From positions 86,287 through 150,286 of the forward strand of contig NZ_JAOEAL010000003.1 in the NCBI RefSeq assembly GCF_029835735.1: 64,000 nt of DNA. The letters are read 5' to 3'. The position numbers and the translations under genes were made by a program. Positions 34,123 through 42,862 of the stretch are shown piece after piece. The stretch is from Shewanella sp. GD04112 (GTDB taxonomy: Bacteria; Pseudomonadota; Gammaproteobacteria; Enterobacterales; Shewanellaceae). The notes under the pieces are model-generated. The model was not told the DNA's origin and did not search any database. It saw only the letters and a list, made by a program, of their open reading frames with translations. Numbering within the stretch: the first letter of the stretch is position 1; every line of letters begins with the position of its first letter.

Positions 34123-35304
34123 ATGAACACTAGACTAGAAAAATTTAAAACCGAAACTCAGGAAATCAAGGCATTGGCTAACGGCCAATGGCCACGAATT
34201 TTAGGTAATTTAATACCTGCAATTCGTGATGCCTGTGATGGTTTTACACCTAACAAACGCCCGTCTTGCGGGTGTCCATATCATAACTCTAAATCTAACG
34301 ACTCATTTCGCCTCTTAAAACGAGCGGAAGAAGTGGGTAGCGCAGGCTGTTTCACTTGCGGAGTCTGGAACGATGGTTTTGAACTGCTTATGCACGACAG
34401 AAGCATTTCGTTTTCAGAAGCTGTAAAACTGGTCGGTTCGGAAGTCGGTTATTACGACCTTTCAGGCCAAGCTAGTGAAGCTGCCAAAATTGAGGCTGAT
34501 AAAGCTCAAGCGCGTTGGGAAAAGAAGCGTGAGGAACAAGCCGTTAAAGACAAACAAACCAAAGTGAGAATGCTCAAGAGGCTTTCTGACATTTGGAATG
34601 AATGCTTTGACTTAGAAGCCCCTGAAAGTGAACCCGCAAGGCTTTACTTCCAGAACCGTGGGCTAGGCAATGTTGGTAATCTGAATAGCGAAGTGGTGTT
34701 TCACCCTTCACTTGAATATTACATGGAAACACTCGATGCCAACGGGAAGAAGAACTTTTCCCTGTATGGCCGTTTTCCAGCAATCATTGCTCAAATCAGA
34801 GATCCAAACGGTGTGCCTGTCAGAATCCATAGAACGTATATCACGCTCGATGGACACAAACTGCAAGCCCCTGATAACAGCCCTAAGAAAATGTCACCTG
34901 AAATTCCACAGACCAGCATCAGCGGCGGCGCAATTCAATTGAGCCCTGCAGGTACAAAGGTAATTGGTATCGGTGAAGGACTGGAAACCACACTCGCTGC
35001 GGCAGCTGCTACACGTATGCCTGTCAATTGCTGCATCAATGCCCAATTACTTGGGGATTGGTTGCCAGCCGAAGGAACGGAATACGTTTTTGTCTTTGCA
35101 GACAAAGACGCATCAAAAACCGGGGAAATGGCAGCGAACAAACTAGCGAAGCGTTTAGAAGAATACGGTGTAACCGTTTTCATTCTATACCCTCCACTAG
35201 AAATCGAAGGCGATAGCAAAGGCGTTGACTGGGATGATGCATACCGTGTTTTAGGTAAAGCGGCTTTCCCTGAACAAGCAATGAACTGGCAAGAGCTTTT
35301 GTAA
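34123..35304 (+). CDS. Zinc-finger/Toprim primase
   Basis: 393 residues. An N-terminal zinc-binding region has CGCPYHNSKSNDSF and, 20 residues on, CFTCG (residues ~47-78), as in DnaG/P4-type primases. A Lys/Glu-rich helix follows, then a Toprim domain with IGIGEGLETTLAAAAA near 282 and FVFADKDASKTG near 324, holding the catalytic Glu and DxD residues. It probably primes the transferred strand or element replication. No helicase domain is fused, unlike P4 alpha. Confidence 0.85.
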   Translation: MNTRLEKFKTETQEIKALANGQWPRILGNLIPAIRDACDGFTPNKRPSCGCPYHNSKSNDSFRLLKRAEEVGSAGCFTCGVWNDGFELLMHDRSISFSEAVKLVGSEVGYYDLSGQASEAAKIEADKAQARWEKKREEQAVKDKQTKVRMLKRLSDIWNECFDLEAPESEPARLYFQNRGLGNVGNLNSEVVFHPSLEYYMETLDANGKKNFSLYGRFPAIIAQIRDPNGVPVRIHRTYITLDGHKLQAPDNSPKKMSPEIPQTSISGGAIQLSPAGTKVIGIGEGLETTLAAAAATRMPVNCCINAQLLGDWLPAEGTEYVFVFADKDASKTGEMAANKLAKRLEEYGVTVFILYPPLEIEGDSKGVDWDDAYRVLGKAAFPEQAMNWQELL

Positions 35305-35310
35305 CTAATG

Positions 35311-35330
35311 ATGCGCCCACAAGGGCGCAT
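35311..35330 (+). promoter_or_regulatory. Leader hairpin after the primase gene
   Basis: ATGCGCCC-ACAA-GGGCGCAT followed immediately by TAACCAATCAA and AAGGAAC. Confidence 0.55.
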
Positions 35331-35355
35331 TAACCAATCAAGTAAGGAACGAAAA

Positions 35356-35661
35356 ATGATATTGTCTACCACAAAGCGACGGGAATTTATCAGTAAATGC
35401 GACTTAGCATTTATAGGTAACAACACTAACTGGGATATTTATTTGGGCAGCGGCGGCACTCTATGGAGCGTTCCCAAGCTGGATAAATTAACCGATTGTC
35501 ACTTGTCTATTTTTGGCGATTCTAACCACATCAAGCAGCTAATCAGCGAAGGACTGTTTCACGACACCCCAACTGAGTTAGGATTAGAGCTATTGAACGG
35601 CCTAATAAGCCCATTAGCGACAACCAATAACTATCAGCCAGCCATAGGTTTGGCTGCTTAG
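35356..35661 (+). CDS. Small hypothetical protein
   Basis: 101 residues from ATG 35356, after AAGGAACGAAAA. Contains KLTDCHLSIFGDSNHIKQLI; no recognisable domain or membrane segment. Preceded by the hairpin plus CCAATCAA leader, so it belongs to the same regulon-like series. Confidence 0.6.
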   Translation: MILSTTKRREFISKCDLAFIGNNTNWDIYLGSGGTLWSVPKLDKLTDCHLSIFGDSNHIKQLISEGLFHDTPTELGLELLNGLISPLATTNNYQPAIGLAA

Positions 35662-35674
35662 TTAATTTAAAGAT

Positions 35675-35688
35675 GCGCCTCCGGGCGC
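35675..35688 (+). promoter_or_regulatory. Leader hairpin before the 262-aa gene
   Basis: GCGCC-TCCG-GGCGC stem-loop followed by GTTAACCAATCAA and CAGGATTATCA before the ATG. Confidence 0.5.
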
Positions 35689-35713
35689 GTTAACCAATCA
35701 ACCAGGATTATCA

Positions 35714-36502
35714 ATGGAAAATAAGCTACCACCAAAACGACTCATGCACCTGCATGACGCTCCTGACATGCTAACTTGCAGCATTCAGCAAGGGGGGCGC
35801 TACTCGATGGAGGTTAAAAGCCTAGAAGGATTAGATAGATTGAAAGATTTGTTGTTGTGCGCGGTCGATGCCGTTGCTGATTACAAAGTGAAATCCAAAA
35901 TTCCAAATTTACCTAGGTTCTTAATCATTACTAATAGTCAGCTACTCACAGACTGCTTCGCTGATCCAAGCGCCGTAGAACGCATGGTATTCAACGAACA
36001 GGAGGGCAAGCTAGCCGAGATATGCTTTGCGCTTATTTACAAGCTCAGGCTGATTGGCGGCGTTGTTCATAAAGAGATTACTGCTGTCAAACAATGCAAT
36101 GTAAGCCTCAACTCAAATCAGGACTTGCGCGAACACTTCAAACTAAATTGGCTGAATGACAAACCGTTATTCATATCGCCACATGCGTTTTATCGGTTCG
36201 CTAAGCGAATTGCGGCCATAAGGCTTGAAGGTTGGAGAAATCCAATGAACTTCATTCATAAATGGCTTAAATCGTCTAAGTTTCAGGTTAACAAGCGAGA
36301 AGGGGATAAAATCTGGTACTACGAGGAATCGACCAACTCAATTTTTGTGGTTGTCGAGACTCCAGATACCCAAGAAATGATTACGTACATGCCTGCCAAG
36401 AAAGGCCAAGCCGGACTAAGCAAACACTTTAGCACCGACTACGAAGCCGTTCCGGTAGGGAAGCCCACTGTAATTAAGATTGCATTAAACAAACCGAAAT
36501 AA
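35714..36502 (+). CDS. Hypothetical protein, last of the CCAATCAA-leader series
   Basis: 262 residues; no signal peptide or membrane segment. Positively charged middle part (YRFAKRIAAIRLEGWRNPMN, FIHKWLKSSKFQVNKREGDK) could bind nucleic acid. No family recognised. It ends at a strong terminator and is followed by a non-coding region with direct repeats, so a role in replication control is conceivable but not shown. Confidence 0.6.
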   Translation: MENKLPPKRLMHLHDAPDMLTCSIQQGGRYSMEVKSLEGLDRLKDLLLCAVDAVADYKVKSKIPNLPRFLIITNSQLLTDCFADPSAVERMVFNEQEGKLAEICFALIYKLRLIGGVVHKEITAVKQCNVSLNSNQDLREHFKLNWLNDKPLFISPHAFYRFAKRIAAIRLEGWRNPMNFIHKWLKSSKFQVNKREGDKIWYYEESTNSIFVVVETPDTQEMITYMPAKKGQAGLSKHFSTDYEAVPVGKPTVIKIALNKPK

Positions 36503-36528
36503 AAAAGGGAGCCATTGGCTCCCTTTTT
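36502..36528 (+). terminator. Intrinsic terminator ending the backbone gene series
   Basis: GGGAGCC-ATT-GGCTCCC followed by TTTTT, with AAAAA on the upstream side. Confidence 0.9.
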
Positions 36529-36603
36529 ACATTCCGATTCGCCGGTATGCGATTTAGTTAAACATTAAAATGCGCATTTTGATGCGTTGGATGTGGGGCT
36601 GGC

Positions 36604-36629
36604 ATCATTAATAGCAATCATTAATAGCA
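36604..36629 (+). repeat. Tandem 13-bp direct repeat
   Basis: ATCATTAATAGCA occurs twice back to back. Confidence 0.9.
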
Positions 36630-36662
36630 ACGGGGGTTATGGCCTGACAATTAAGATCTTAT

Positions 36663-36701
36663 CCTTGGTGTTTTCTGTTGATGCGCTAACCTTGGTGTTT
36701 T
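36663..36701 (+). repeat. Pair of 12-bp direct repeats
   Basis: CCTTGGTGTTTT at 36663-36674 and 36690-36701, 27 bp apart start to start. Confidence 0.9.
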
Positions 36702-37107
36702 TAATCAAAGAATATGATTTAAATTATAGTTTTAATCTTATATTTATTAGTTAGTTAATCGCTATTGGGTAGTGAGCGAAGCCCTACTTGTTATGACTTG
36801 TGCAGCTTTTTGACATCCGAATGCAAACGAATATGACGAGTAATATGATTAGTGGTTCTTTAACGCTGGAACCAGTTTTTCGTGGGCTGTGGCACTATCG
36901 TCATAATTTAAGACGCAGCAATGGCCAAGGTTAAATTCTAAAGTTGACAAAATTAATCTAAATTGTGACAAAAAAGTGGTGAAGTGAATTTTTGAAAACA
37001 TTGCTTTCCGTGAAAGGCTTTGAATGGCTGGCCGCGCTACTTTAAAACCGTGACTATTGGCGTTAGTGTTGTCTGTATCACTCACTGAAAAATGAGAAAT
37101 ACAGACA

Positions 37108-37749
37108 ATGGCATTACCGCAATTAATCGAAAAGCCGCAGCGTGATTGGCTATTTAAAGTCACAAAGCTAAACAGCAAACAGCCTGAGCGCGATCAATGT
37201 TTGCTGGCTTTCTTCTTTGGTTCGGCTTGCACAACGCTTGAGATAAACCGTATTCAGCTAAAAGACGTACTGAATAAATCGGGCAGATTAAACAGGTCGT
37301 ATACTGTCAGAGGGGTAGAGCGCGAGTTTTATCTGTCTAATCCCAGGTTATGCGAGTTTCTAAATCAATATCTGGTTTACCGAGTTAAAAACAGAATTGG
37401 CCTAGGTGATAACCCTGACCAGTATCGAGGGCTTGATCCTGATAATTCCCTGTTTTATTCATACCAAAACAAACCATTTTCTATCGTTCGAAAACAAACG
37501 CTAGCGGGTAGCGATAGCTATTCGTGTGATGCGCTAAACCGCCACATAAAGACTTTGCTCAATAATGCAGGGATTGAGTCTCCGAGTGTGTTATCTGGCC
37601 GTAGAGCGTTTGCGGTGGCGCTTCACCGCCAAGGTTATGATGTGGCACATATTCACTACATGCTCGGCAATAAAACACTAGAAACAACTCAAAAGCTGTT
37701 AACAACAGATCCAATTTCAATGGGAGCTATTGCTGCAAACGCATTTTGA
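37108..37749 (+). CDS. Tyrosine-recombinase-like protein lacking catalytic residues
   Basis: 213 residues, the size of a bare catalytic domain. The fold is recognisable from the C-terminal pattern LSGRRAFAVALHRQGYDVAHI then HYMLGNKTLETTQKLL. Aligned on that pattern, the box I Arg is replaced (ACTTLEI for GLRxxE). The box II His becomes Leu while its Arg is kept, the late His becomes Asn, and the nucleophilic Tyr becomes Leu. It should not cut DNA alone. It precedes a second recombinase gene, so it may act as a partner or DNA-binding regulator. Confidence 0.68.
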   Translation: MALPQLIEKPQRDWLFKVTKLNSKQPERDQCLLAFFFGSACTTLEINRIQLKDVLNKSGRLNRSYTVRGVEREFYLSNPRLCEFLNQYLVYRVKNRIGLGDNPDQYRGLDPDNSLFYSYQNKPFSIVRKQTLAGSDSYSCDALNRHIKTLLNNAGIESPSVLSGRRAFAVALHRQGYDVAHIHYMLGNKTLETTQKLLTTDPISMGAIAANAF

Positions 37750-37760
37750 TTGCCATTTAT

Positions 37761-37776
37761 GAGCGAATAACGCACA
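37761..37776 (+). promoter_or_regulatory. GAGCGAATAnCGCACA repeat, copy 1
   Basis: GAGCGAATAACGCACA, 40 bp before the start of the split recombinase gene. Copies 2-4 lie at 46528, 46765 and 46797, each before the next gene. Confidence 0.7.
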
Positions 37777-37815
37777 CTATAAAGTTGATAGTTTCGTGAA
37801 ATTAAGAGGAAATCT

Positions 37816-37869
37816 ATGGCGGAATCCGTACTATTTGCAAACGGCAAAATTAGGGATGAAATCCACCTA
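37816..37869 (+). pseudogene. 5' end of tyrosine recombinase gene split by the transposon
   Basis: 18 codons (MAESVLFANGKIRDEIHL) after TTAAGAGGAAATCT. The frame continues precisely at 46042 if the transposon and one copy of the 5-bp duplication ACCTA are removed. Confidence 0.85.
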
Positions 37870-37977
37870 GGCTAAATTTGCCCAACGCGCCAAAAATGTA
37901 AAGTTAGTCAATGTTTAATAATAACAATTAATTAAGTTAGATTTGGCGGAAATTTCCAGAATCCCGGCGAACCCTCA
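37870..37977 (+). repeat. Left 108-bp terminal inverted repeat
   Basis: Identical to the reverse complement of 45929-46036. Its inner part encodes the last residues of the truncated recombinase (GSPGFWKFPPNLT, then stop). Confidence 0.97.
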
Positions 37978-38312
37978 TTATGGTGAGACATATAGCCTTC
38001 AACAGAGCATTGGGTGAATGCGTTGACACTCTGCTTATCACACCACCTGAGATACAAGGATGCGGTAGAAAAGACTTGGTACAAGGAGTGATGACTGCCG
38101 CCTTCTTCAATCGCTTTATCGAAACTCTTTTTTAACTGAAGAATAGCGCCCTCTCGGTCAGCATCTTCAAAATGTCCGCCCTGTTGCAATAACTGCGTAG
38201 AGGGAAAGTGCTTGACAAGAAAACGGTTAAAGTCCGCTTTTTGAATGCTATGTATGTCTAATTGGATACACAACTCTGGCTGCCAACCGCTGAGATATTC
38301 CACTTTACTCAT
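37932..38312 (-). pseudogene. Truncated second recombinase-like gene ending in the transposon end
   Basis: 126 residues from the ATG at 38312, which overlaps the stop of the upstream recombinase gene (ATGAGTAA). It has the helical character of a recombinase N-terminal domain (LKKSFDKAIEEGGSHHSLYQ, FSTASLYLRWCDKQS). After SHHNE the sequence is encoded by the 108-bp repeat and stops. The catalytic domain is missing. The overlap implies that it was once a coupled second recombinase gene. Confidence 0.6.
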
Positions 38313-39642
38313 TTTCACCTCCTTGTTCGTTATGTAATGCGCTGTGCATGATGTTATCAAGGATGCCAAACTTGACCTTGAAAGCCTTTTTCCGTCTAAG
38401 AAAGCGCAAATACTTCCAGGTGGTCGATTCATTTTTATGTCCCATCCACGTCATCAACAGTTCCATACACTCAAGATCAAGGAGTCCGGCTTCGAGTAGG
38501 TCGCTGAGGCGGTAAGTGCCATAGGTCGAGCGAAAATCGTGGAAACGGTGGGTGAAGGTGGGGTGTGACTTTTTAATTACGCTGCGTAACTCTGACCACC
38601 TTGCTTCGATGGACTTTGCGGTTACCGGATTACCTTGTTCACTGACAAACAGAGGTTCGTGGCGCTCACAACGCTCCAGCGCATCAACGGCTTCCCGTTT
38701 CAGAACCGATGCCACTTCAAATAAATTATCCAGTTTATTATTTAGCTTTGTCACACGCTGTAAGCGCCGTTCAGAGGTGCGGTAATCATCTAACTGAGCT
38801 AATAGTTCGGTTGATATTTCAATGGTTCTTTGCTTGGCATATTTGGTTTGAACACCATTCAATTGTGGTGAAATCGTCAGTTCATAGCGGTGCTCACTTT
38901 CAGCAAGTCGTATGGCAGTCTTTAATGCATCAAGGGTGAGTGTGGCGACTTCGTTGATCCGCATTCCGGTATCAATAGAAAGCAGCACCTGAAGGCGTAG
39001 TTCAATGGATGCTTGAGGCAGATACGAGGTCAATATGCCCAGCGAATCGTTACTCAGGGGTGTGAGCGGCCTTATGTTCTTGCTGCTACTGTCTCTCGGC
39101 ACTTTAATTCGTAGATCACTGGTCTGCACGGTGAATGTTGGAGATACGTGGGCCAGCATCCCTGTGCTTTGCACAGAAACATACTCCATCTTAAACGGCG
39201 CTTCTTTTTCGCTTTTGACTATCAGGTAGCCCTCATACATCAACCACTTATAGTAGTTAACGATTTGGTTCATCCGAACGCTGGCGGTTGAGTGAGCTAG
39301 TTCCCCGCTATTGATCTGCTTGAGCAGATGTGAGCGAAAGAGGTAGGTTGGCTTTAAGCGTTTAACAGGTGGGAAGTGATCCCAACGGAGGTTGTTATCT
39401 TCTAAAAACTGATAGAAGGTTTGGAGAGCTTGGGCGCAAGGCGATAAGTCTTTGGCTTGCTTAATGGCTTTCTGATAGAAGAAGTAGCTATTGGCTTCGT
39501 GATTAAAGGCTCCTTCTTTGGTAAACAACGTGGGTAAAGAACCAATATTGTCTTTAAGTGGAGAGCACTGGAACAAGCCATCACTATTCGCTATTAACTC
39601 CGTTTCTTTAAAAACATCATCTGAATGTATAAGAACTGACAT
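38305..39642 (-). CDS. Tyrosine recombinase (complete)
   Basis: 445 residues. A SAM-like N-terminal domain is followed by a catalytic domain with box I SIDTGMRINEVATLT, a Lys-containing strand QTKYAKQRTIEI, box II HRFHDFRSTYGTYR, and WMGHKNESTTWKYLRFL with the Tyr nucleophile. All key residues (R, K, H, R, H, Y) are present. It is the best candidate within the transposon for a mobility enzyme and resembles recombinases that occur as co-translated sets (Tn554-type or recombinase-in-trio). Confidence 0.85.
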   Translation of the reverse strand: MSVLIHSDDVFKETELIANSDGLFQCSPLKDNIGSLPTLFTKEGAFNHEANSYFFYQKAIKQAKDLSPCAQALQTFYQFLEDNNLRWDHFPPVKRLKPTYLFRSHLLKQINSGELAHSTASVRMNQIVNYYKWLMYEGYLIVKSEKEAPFKMEYVSVQSTGMLAHVSPTFTVQTSDLRIKVPRDSSSKNIRPLTPLSNDSLGILTSYLPQASIELRLQVLLSIDTGMRINEVATLTLDALKTAIRLAESEHRYELTISPQLNGVQTKYAKQRTIEISTELLAQLDDYRTSERRLQRVTKLNNKLDNLFEVASVLKREAVDALERCERHEPLFVSEQGNPVTAKSIEARWSELRSVIKKSHPTFTHRFHDFRSTYGTYRLSDLLEAGLLDLECMELLMTWMGHKNESTTWKYLRFLRRKKAFKVKFGILDNIMHSALHNEQGGENE

Positions 39643-39777
39643 AAATCCCTCTCAATACCCACTGGCTATACATACAGCATGGCCAGTGGGTGATTATTTT
39701 CCAGAGTTATTTATGTGTGTAAGATGCTTTTCCTACACTAACCTGTCATTGTATAAGACTTTATTCCTCTCCCACAA

Positions 39778-40383
39778 ATGCGCCTGTTTAGTCCTGATGG
39801 TGAAAGGCTCTATTTGACCAGTGAGGAGCGCCGACGTTTCCTCGATACCAGCGCCTTGGAATCGCCAAGCGATAGGATGTTTTGCCATGTCCTGCATTAC
39901 ACCGGTTGCCGTCCGTCTGAAGCCTTGGCCATCACGTCCAGGCGCGTGATGATCAACGATAGTGCGATTGTGATCCACAGCTTAAAGAAACACAAAACCG
40001 ACCAACAAGGGCGGCTGAAGCAAGCACAGTTCCGCAGCGTCCCAGTGCCTGCCTCGTTAATTGAACACTTGGATTTGGTGTTTGGTTTACGCTCACAGCT
40101 ACGCCGTGATCTCGTTATCGATGCGCCATTGTGGTCAATGAGTCGGCCCACGGCCTACCGTTTGGTTAAACGGGTGATGGATAGAGCGGGAATTGTCGGG
40201 GCGCAAGCGACAGGGAAGGGCTTGCGCCATGGTTTTGGCGTGGCGCTGGTGACGGCTAATCCGCCAGTACCATTACATGTGATAAGCCAACTCATGGGGC
40301 ACAGTGACAGCAAGACCACGGAAATTTATTTGCAGGTACTCAGCGAAGAACGCCATAGCTTAGTGATGAATGCTTGGGCATGA
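39778..40383 (+). CDS. Compact tyrosine recombinase/integrase
   Basis: 201 residues, catalytic domain only: box I HYTGCRPSEALAITS, basic strand KKHKTDQQGRLKQAQFRSVP, box II TGKGLRHGFGVAL (Arg present, the usual His replaced by Lys), and LMGHSDSKTTEIYLQVL with Tyr. Such short integrases are frequent in IS and cargo regions of Shewanella and Vibrio mobile DNA. A broken copy of its middle part lies at 42863-42919 in the same orientation, on the far side of the lipoprotein gene. Confidence 0.78.
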   Translation: MRLFSPDGERLYLTSEERRRFLDTSALESPSDRMFCHVLHYTGCRPSEALAITSRRVMINDSAIVIHSLKKHKTDQQGRLKQAQFRSVPVPASLIEHLDLVFGLRSQLRRDLVIDAPLWSMSRPTAYRLVKRVMDRAGIVGAQATGKGLRHGFGVALVTANPPVPLHVISQLMGHSDSKTTEIYLQVLSEERHSLVMNAWA

Positions 40384-40468
40384 TAATTTAGAGCCGTTCA
40401 CATCCCCTCATCTTCTATCATCGTACTACGCGACTACGAAGGAGGAGGAAGTCAAATCGGCTCATAAC

Positions 40469-40504
40469 GAAAAAACCGCCCTAAGGCTAGCTCAGGAGCG
40501 GTTA
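40469..40504 (-). terminator. Terminator of the lipoprotein gene
   Basis: On the minus strand AACCGCTCCT pairs with AGGGCGGTT, and TTTTTTCG follows. It lies 37 bp beyond the gene's stop codon. Confidence 0.8.
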
Positions 40505-40540
40505 TTTCAAAGATAAAAACGCTGCATCAGTGTTATAGCG

Positions 40541-42703
40541 TTAGATCAGTGGCTTTGCGAACAAGCTGCCATTGTCATACAAAGGAAAACCGCTGGCACC
40601 TTGAGATTTAAAGGTCACTTTCCAGCAAGCTCCGTTATGCAGATTACTGCTGACCTCTGCAAGAGTACGACCGCACGTTGCCACATCAAACAGTGCATTG
40701 GTTTGATCTGCTTTGCCATTTTCTGGCACAAAACTCAGGTGATAGTTGCTGATCCCTGCGGGGATATCACTACCACTTTGACCGCCAAGGGTGAGAGCCG
40801 CTAGGAAGGTACCTGGAGCGGTAATTTCACCCGCCATCCCATCAGATAGATCATTTATTTCAGTGTTGATCATGGCATAAATGGTCTCTTCTTTACCTAA
40901 TCCCGATGGTGAACCGAGCACTTGGCCTATATCGGCAATTGGGCTGAGGACGGTATCGGTTTGAATAGTGATGATGTCACCAGCATTCAAATTACGATCA
41001 GCGGTCCAGATAAATACACCTTCATTTAAGGCAGGAGCATCATTTTTGCGATGCCAGAAGGCACCTTTGGCCTCATAGTAATCACGATCGGTGAAGGTGA
41101 TACGCGTACCACCATTGATACTCTTCATCAGCATAAAGGCAATCGCATCCGGCGCTTCAGCATTACCCGCCACAAACTGGATATCGCCAGCCTCTAAGCG
41201 AGTAGGCTCACCCGCAGTGACAAACAGACCCAGTTGGTCACCATTGAATGCATTGCCGGCATTGTCAGTGATCAGCGTGCCCTCTAGACGCATCGCGTAA
41301 AACTTTGAATAGTCTAACGGTGAGCTTGGGCGGATCACTAGGCGATTAAAGACGACGGAGACTTCAGGGCTATCTTTGGTGTAACGATTGATCAGTTGTT
41401 CGCCATGATAAATCGCCAGCGCACCATCGCCAAGAGTGATCCCTTCATCAAAACTTAATTCAATACGGGTATCGGTATTAACCCCTACAGTCTGATTGGC
41501 TGGGAATTGTTTGAGTAGACTTGGCGCTAGCTGATCTGTGGCTTGTTGACCCAACGTCATAAAAGCCCCTTGAAATTGCTGTTCACTGGCGGGTAGATCT
41601 TTGGATACCGCAGTTTTGCCAGGCCAAACGGAATCACCATTATCGAGCAGCAGTTGTATCCGAGAACCAGCGCTCATGATTTGCTCAGACAAAGGTTGCA
41701 CCAAGGTTTCAATACTGCCCTTGCTGATCGCTCGTAATTGTTCCAGATCGTTATTCAGCGCTATTGGCTCAGCGTTGCCACCTTGCCAACGGTATAGGGC
41801 AAAGTTATCTGGAACCTCATTCACTGAGGCCGTCGCAGGGCCACTGATAATCAAGTAATCATCTTGCCAGCGACTGATATCACGAATCCCCCGACCTGCC
41901 AGGTTCAATTCCATTGGCTCGCCAAAAACAGCGCTGCTGGCACTACCATCAATCAGTTGTAAATAATTGGTCACTGGCACAATTAGTGCTTTATTGCGTA
42001 ACCGTTGATCCAGTTGTGGGGCCCTAAAACCGAGCAGTAAACTATTACCATCGTGACTAACGGTTGCCCCTTCGATAGAAAAGCCATGGACGTTTTCTGG
42101 CGCAATACCGGCGCTGGCAGAGCGACTAAAACCTAAATAGCCTGCCCCTTTTCCATGACCATTATCGTTATCCCATTGGATCAGATCGTTTTCCAGTTGA
42201 GAATATTTACTTATATATTCGAATTCTGTTTCCGCCCCACTGCCAGTAACACTGACCGCCACAATATGACCCCGATCAGCCACGGCTTCACCGCCGTCTT
42301 TCTTATTACTGTGGGAGCCAACTACCAGTAATTTACCTGGTGCATACCAAGTCAGTGCCTCAATATCCAGTTCTTTAGATAACCCAGACACTTCACGGAA
42401 ATCCCACTCTTTCACTATGTTTAGCGGAGCGTCTAAGGTCAACGGTTGGCGCGGATAAACTCGCAATACGTTTACTTCATCATCGGCCACAATCATAAAT
42501 TGATCGTCTAATGCTACCGCTCCTGACGCATCAGAGCTGCCAAATTCTGATGCTGCTGGTAGGTAAGTTAACAAAGTGACGGGAATTGGTTTTTCCACTT
42601 CTGGGGGAATAGTTGGTGAGTCATTATCTGAATTACATCCCATTAAGGCTGAAACAATTAAGGCACAGATTGAGACTTTGTATTTTAGCGATGTCTGTTT
42701 CAC
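40541..42703 (-). CDS. Large lipoprotein with DUF3616-like and Ig-like domains
   Basis: 720 residues. Lipoprotein signal peptide with LIVSALMGCNSD (Cys near 23). Residues ~45-380 look like a beta-propeller (DUF3616-type: ASDASGAVALDDQFMIVADD, LDIEALTWYAPGKLLVVGS). Residues ~390-500 contain a bacterial Ig-like domain (SLLKQFPANQTVGVNTDTRI, ELSFDEGITLGDGALAIYHG). The last ~200 residues have a beta-sandwich (GDIQFVAGNAEAPDAIAFML, GVFIWTADRNLNAGDII). It is a probable surface or secreted protein, carried as passenger between an intact and a broken integrase copy. Function unknown. Confidence 0.72.
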   Translation of the reverse strand: MKQTSLKYKVSICALIVSALMGCNSDNDSPTIPPEVEKPIPVTLLTYLPAASEFGSSDASGAVALDDQFMIVADDEVNVLRVYPRQPLTLDAPLNIVKEWDFREVSGLSKELDIEALTWYAPGKLLVVGSHSNKKDGGEAVADRGHIVAVSVTGSGAETEFEYISKYSQLENDLIQWDNDNGHGKGAGYLGFSRSASAGIAPENVHGFSIEGATVSHDGNSLLLGFRAPQLDQRLRNKALIVPVTNYLQLIDGSASSAVFGEPMELNLAGRGIRDISRWQDDYLIISGPATASVNEVPDNFALYRWQGGNAEPIALNNDLEQLRAISKGSIETLVQPLSEQIMSAGSRIQLLLDNGDSVWPGKTAVSKDLPASEQQFQGAFMTLGQQATDQLAPSLLKQFPANQTVGVNTDTRIELSFDEGITLGDGALAIYHGEQLINRYTKDSPEVSVVFNRLVIRPSSPLDYSKFYAMRLEGTLITDNAGNAFNGDQLGLFVTAGEPTRLEAGDIQFVAGNAEAPDAIAFMLMKSINGGTRITFTDRDYYEAKGAFWHRKNDAPALNEGVFIWTADRNLNAGDIITIQTDTVLSPIADIGQVLGSPSGLGKEETIYAMINTEINDLSDGMAGEITAPGTFLAALTLGGQSGSDIPAGISNYHLSFVPENGKADQTNALFDVATCGRTLAEVSSNLHNGACWKVTFKSQGASGFPLYDNGSLFAKPLI

Positions 42704-42862
42704 GAGTAACCTATCTCTTTATAAAGTAAAATAAATGTATTCGAAATAGCATACTGATGAAACATAAAATAATTATGACAAAACCCAGCACATTTACTGA
42801 CGGGGCTAAGTGTTTTCATTTTGTATTCGCAACAGGGGGCATTTGGCCTGAATTATAAAGTG

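Larger units (their letters stand above)
36529..37107. other. Gene-free 580-bp region with direct repeats
   Basis: No gene on either strand. It holds AAAATGCGCATTTT near 36570, two tandem 13-bp repeats, two 12-bp repeats and an AT-rich tract near 36710-36760. A hairpin TGGTTC / GAACCA lies near 36852-36873. Such a mix could be an origin or a control region for the recombinase gene that follows. Confidence 0.5.
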
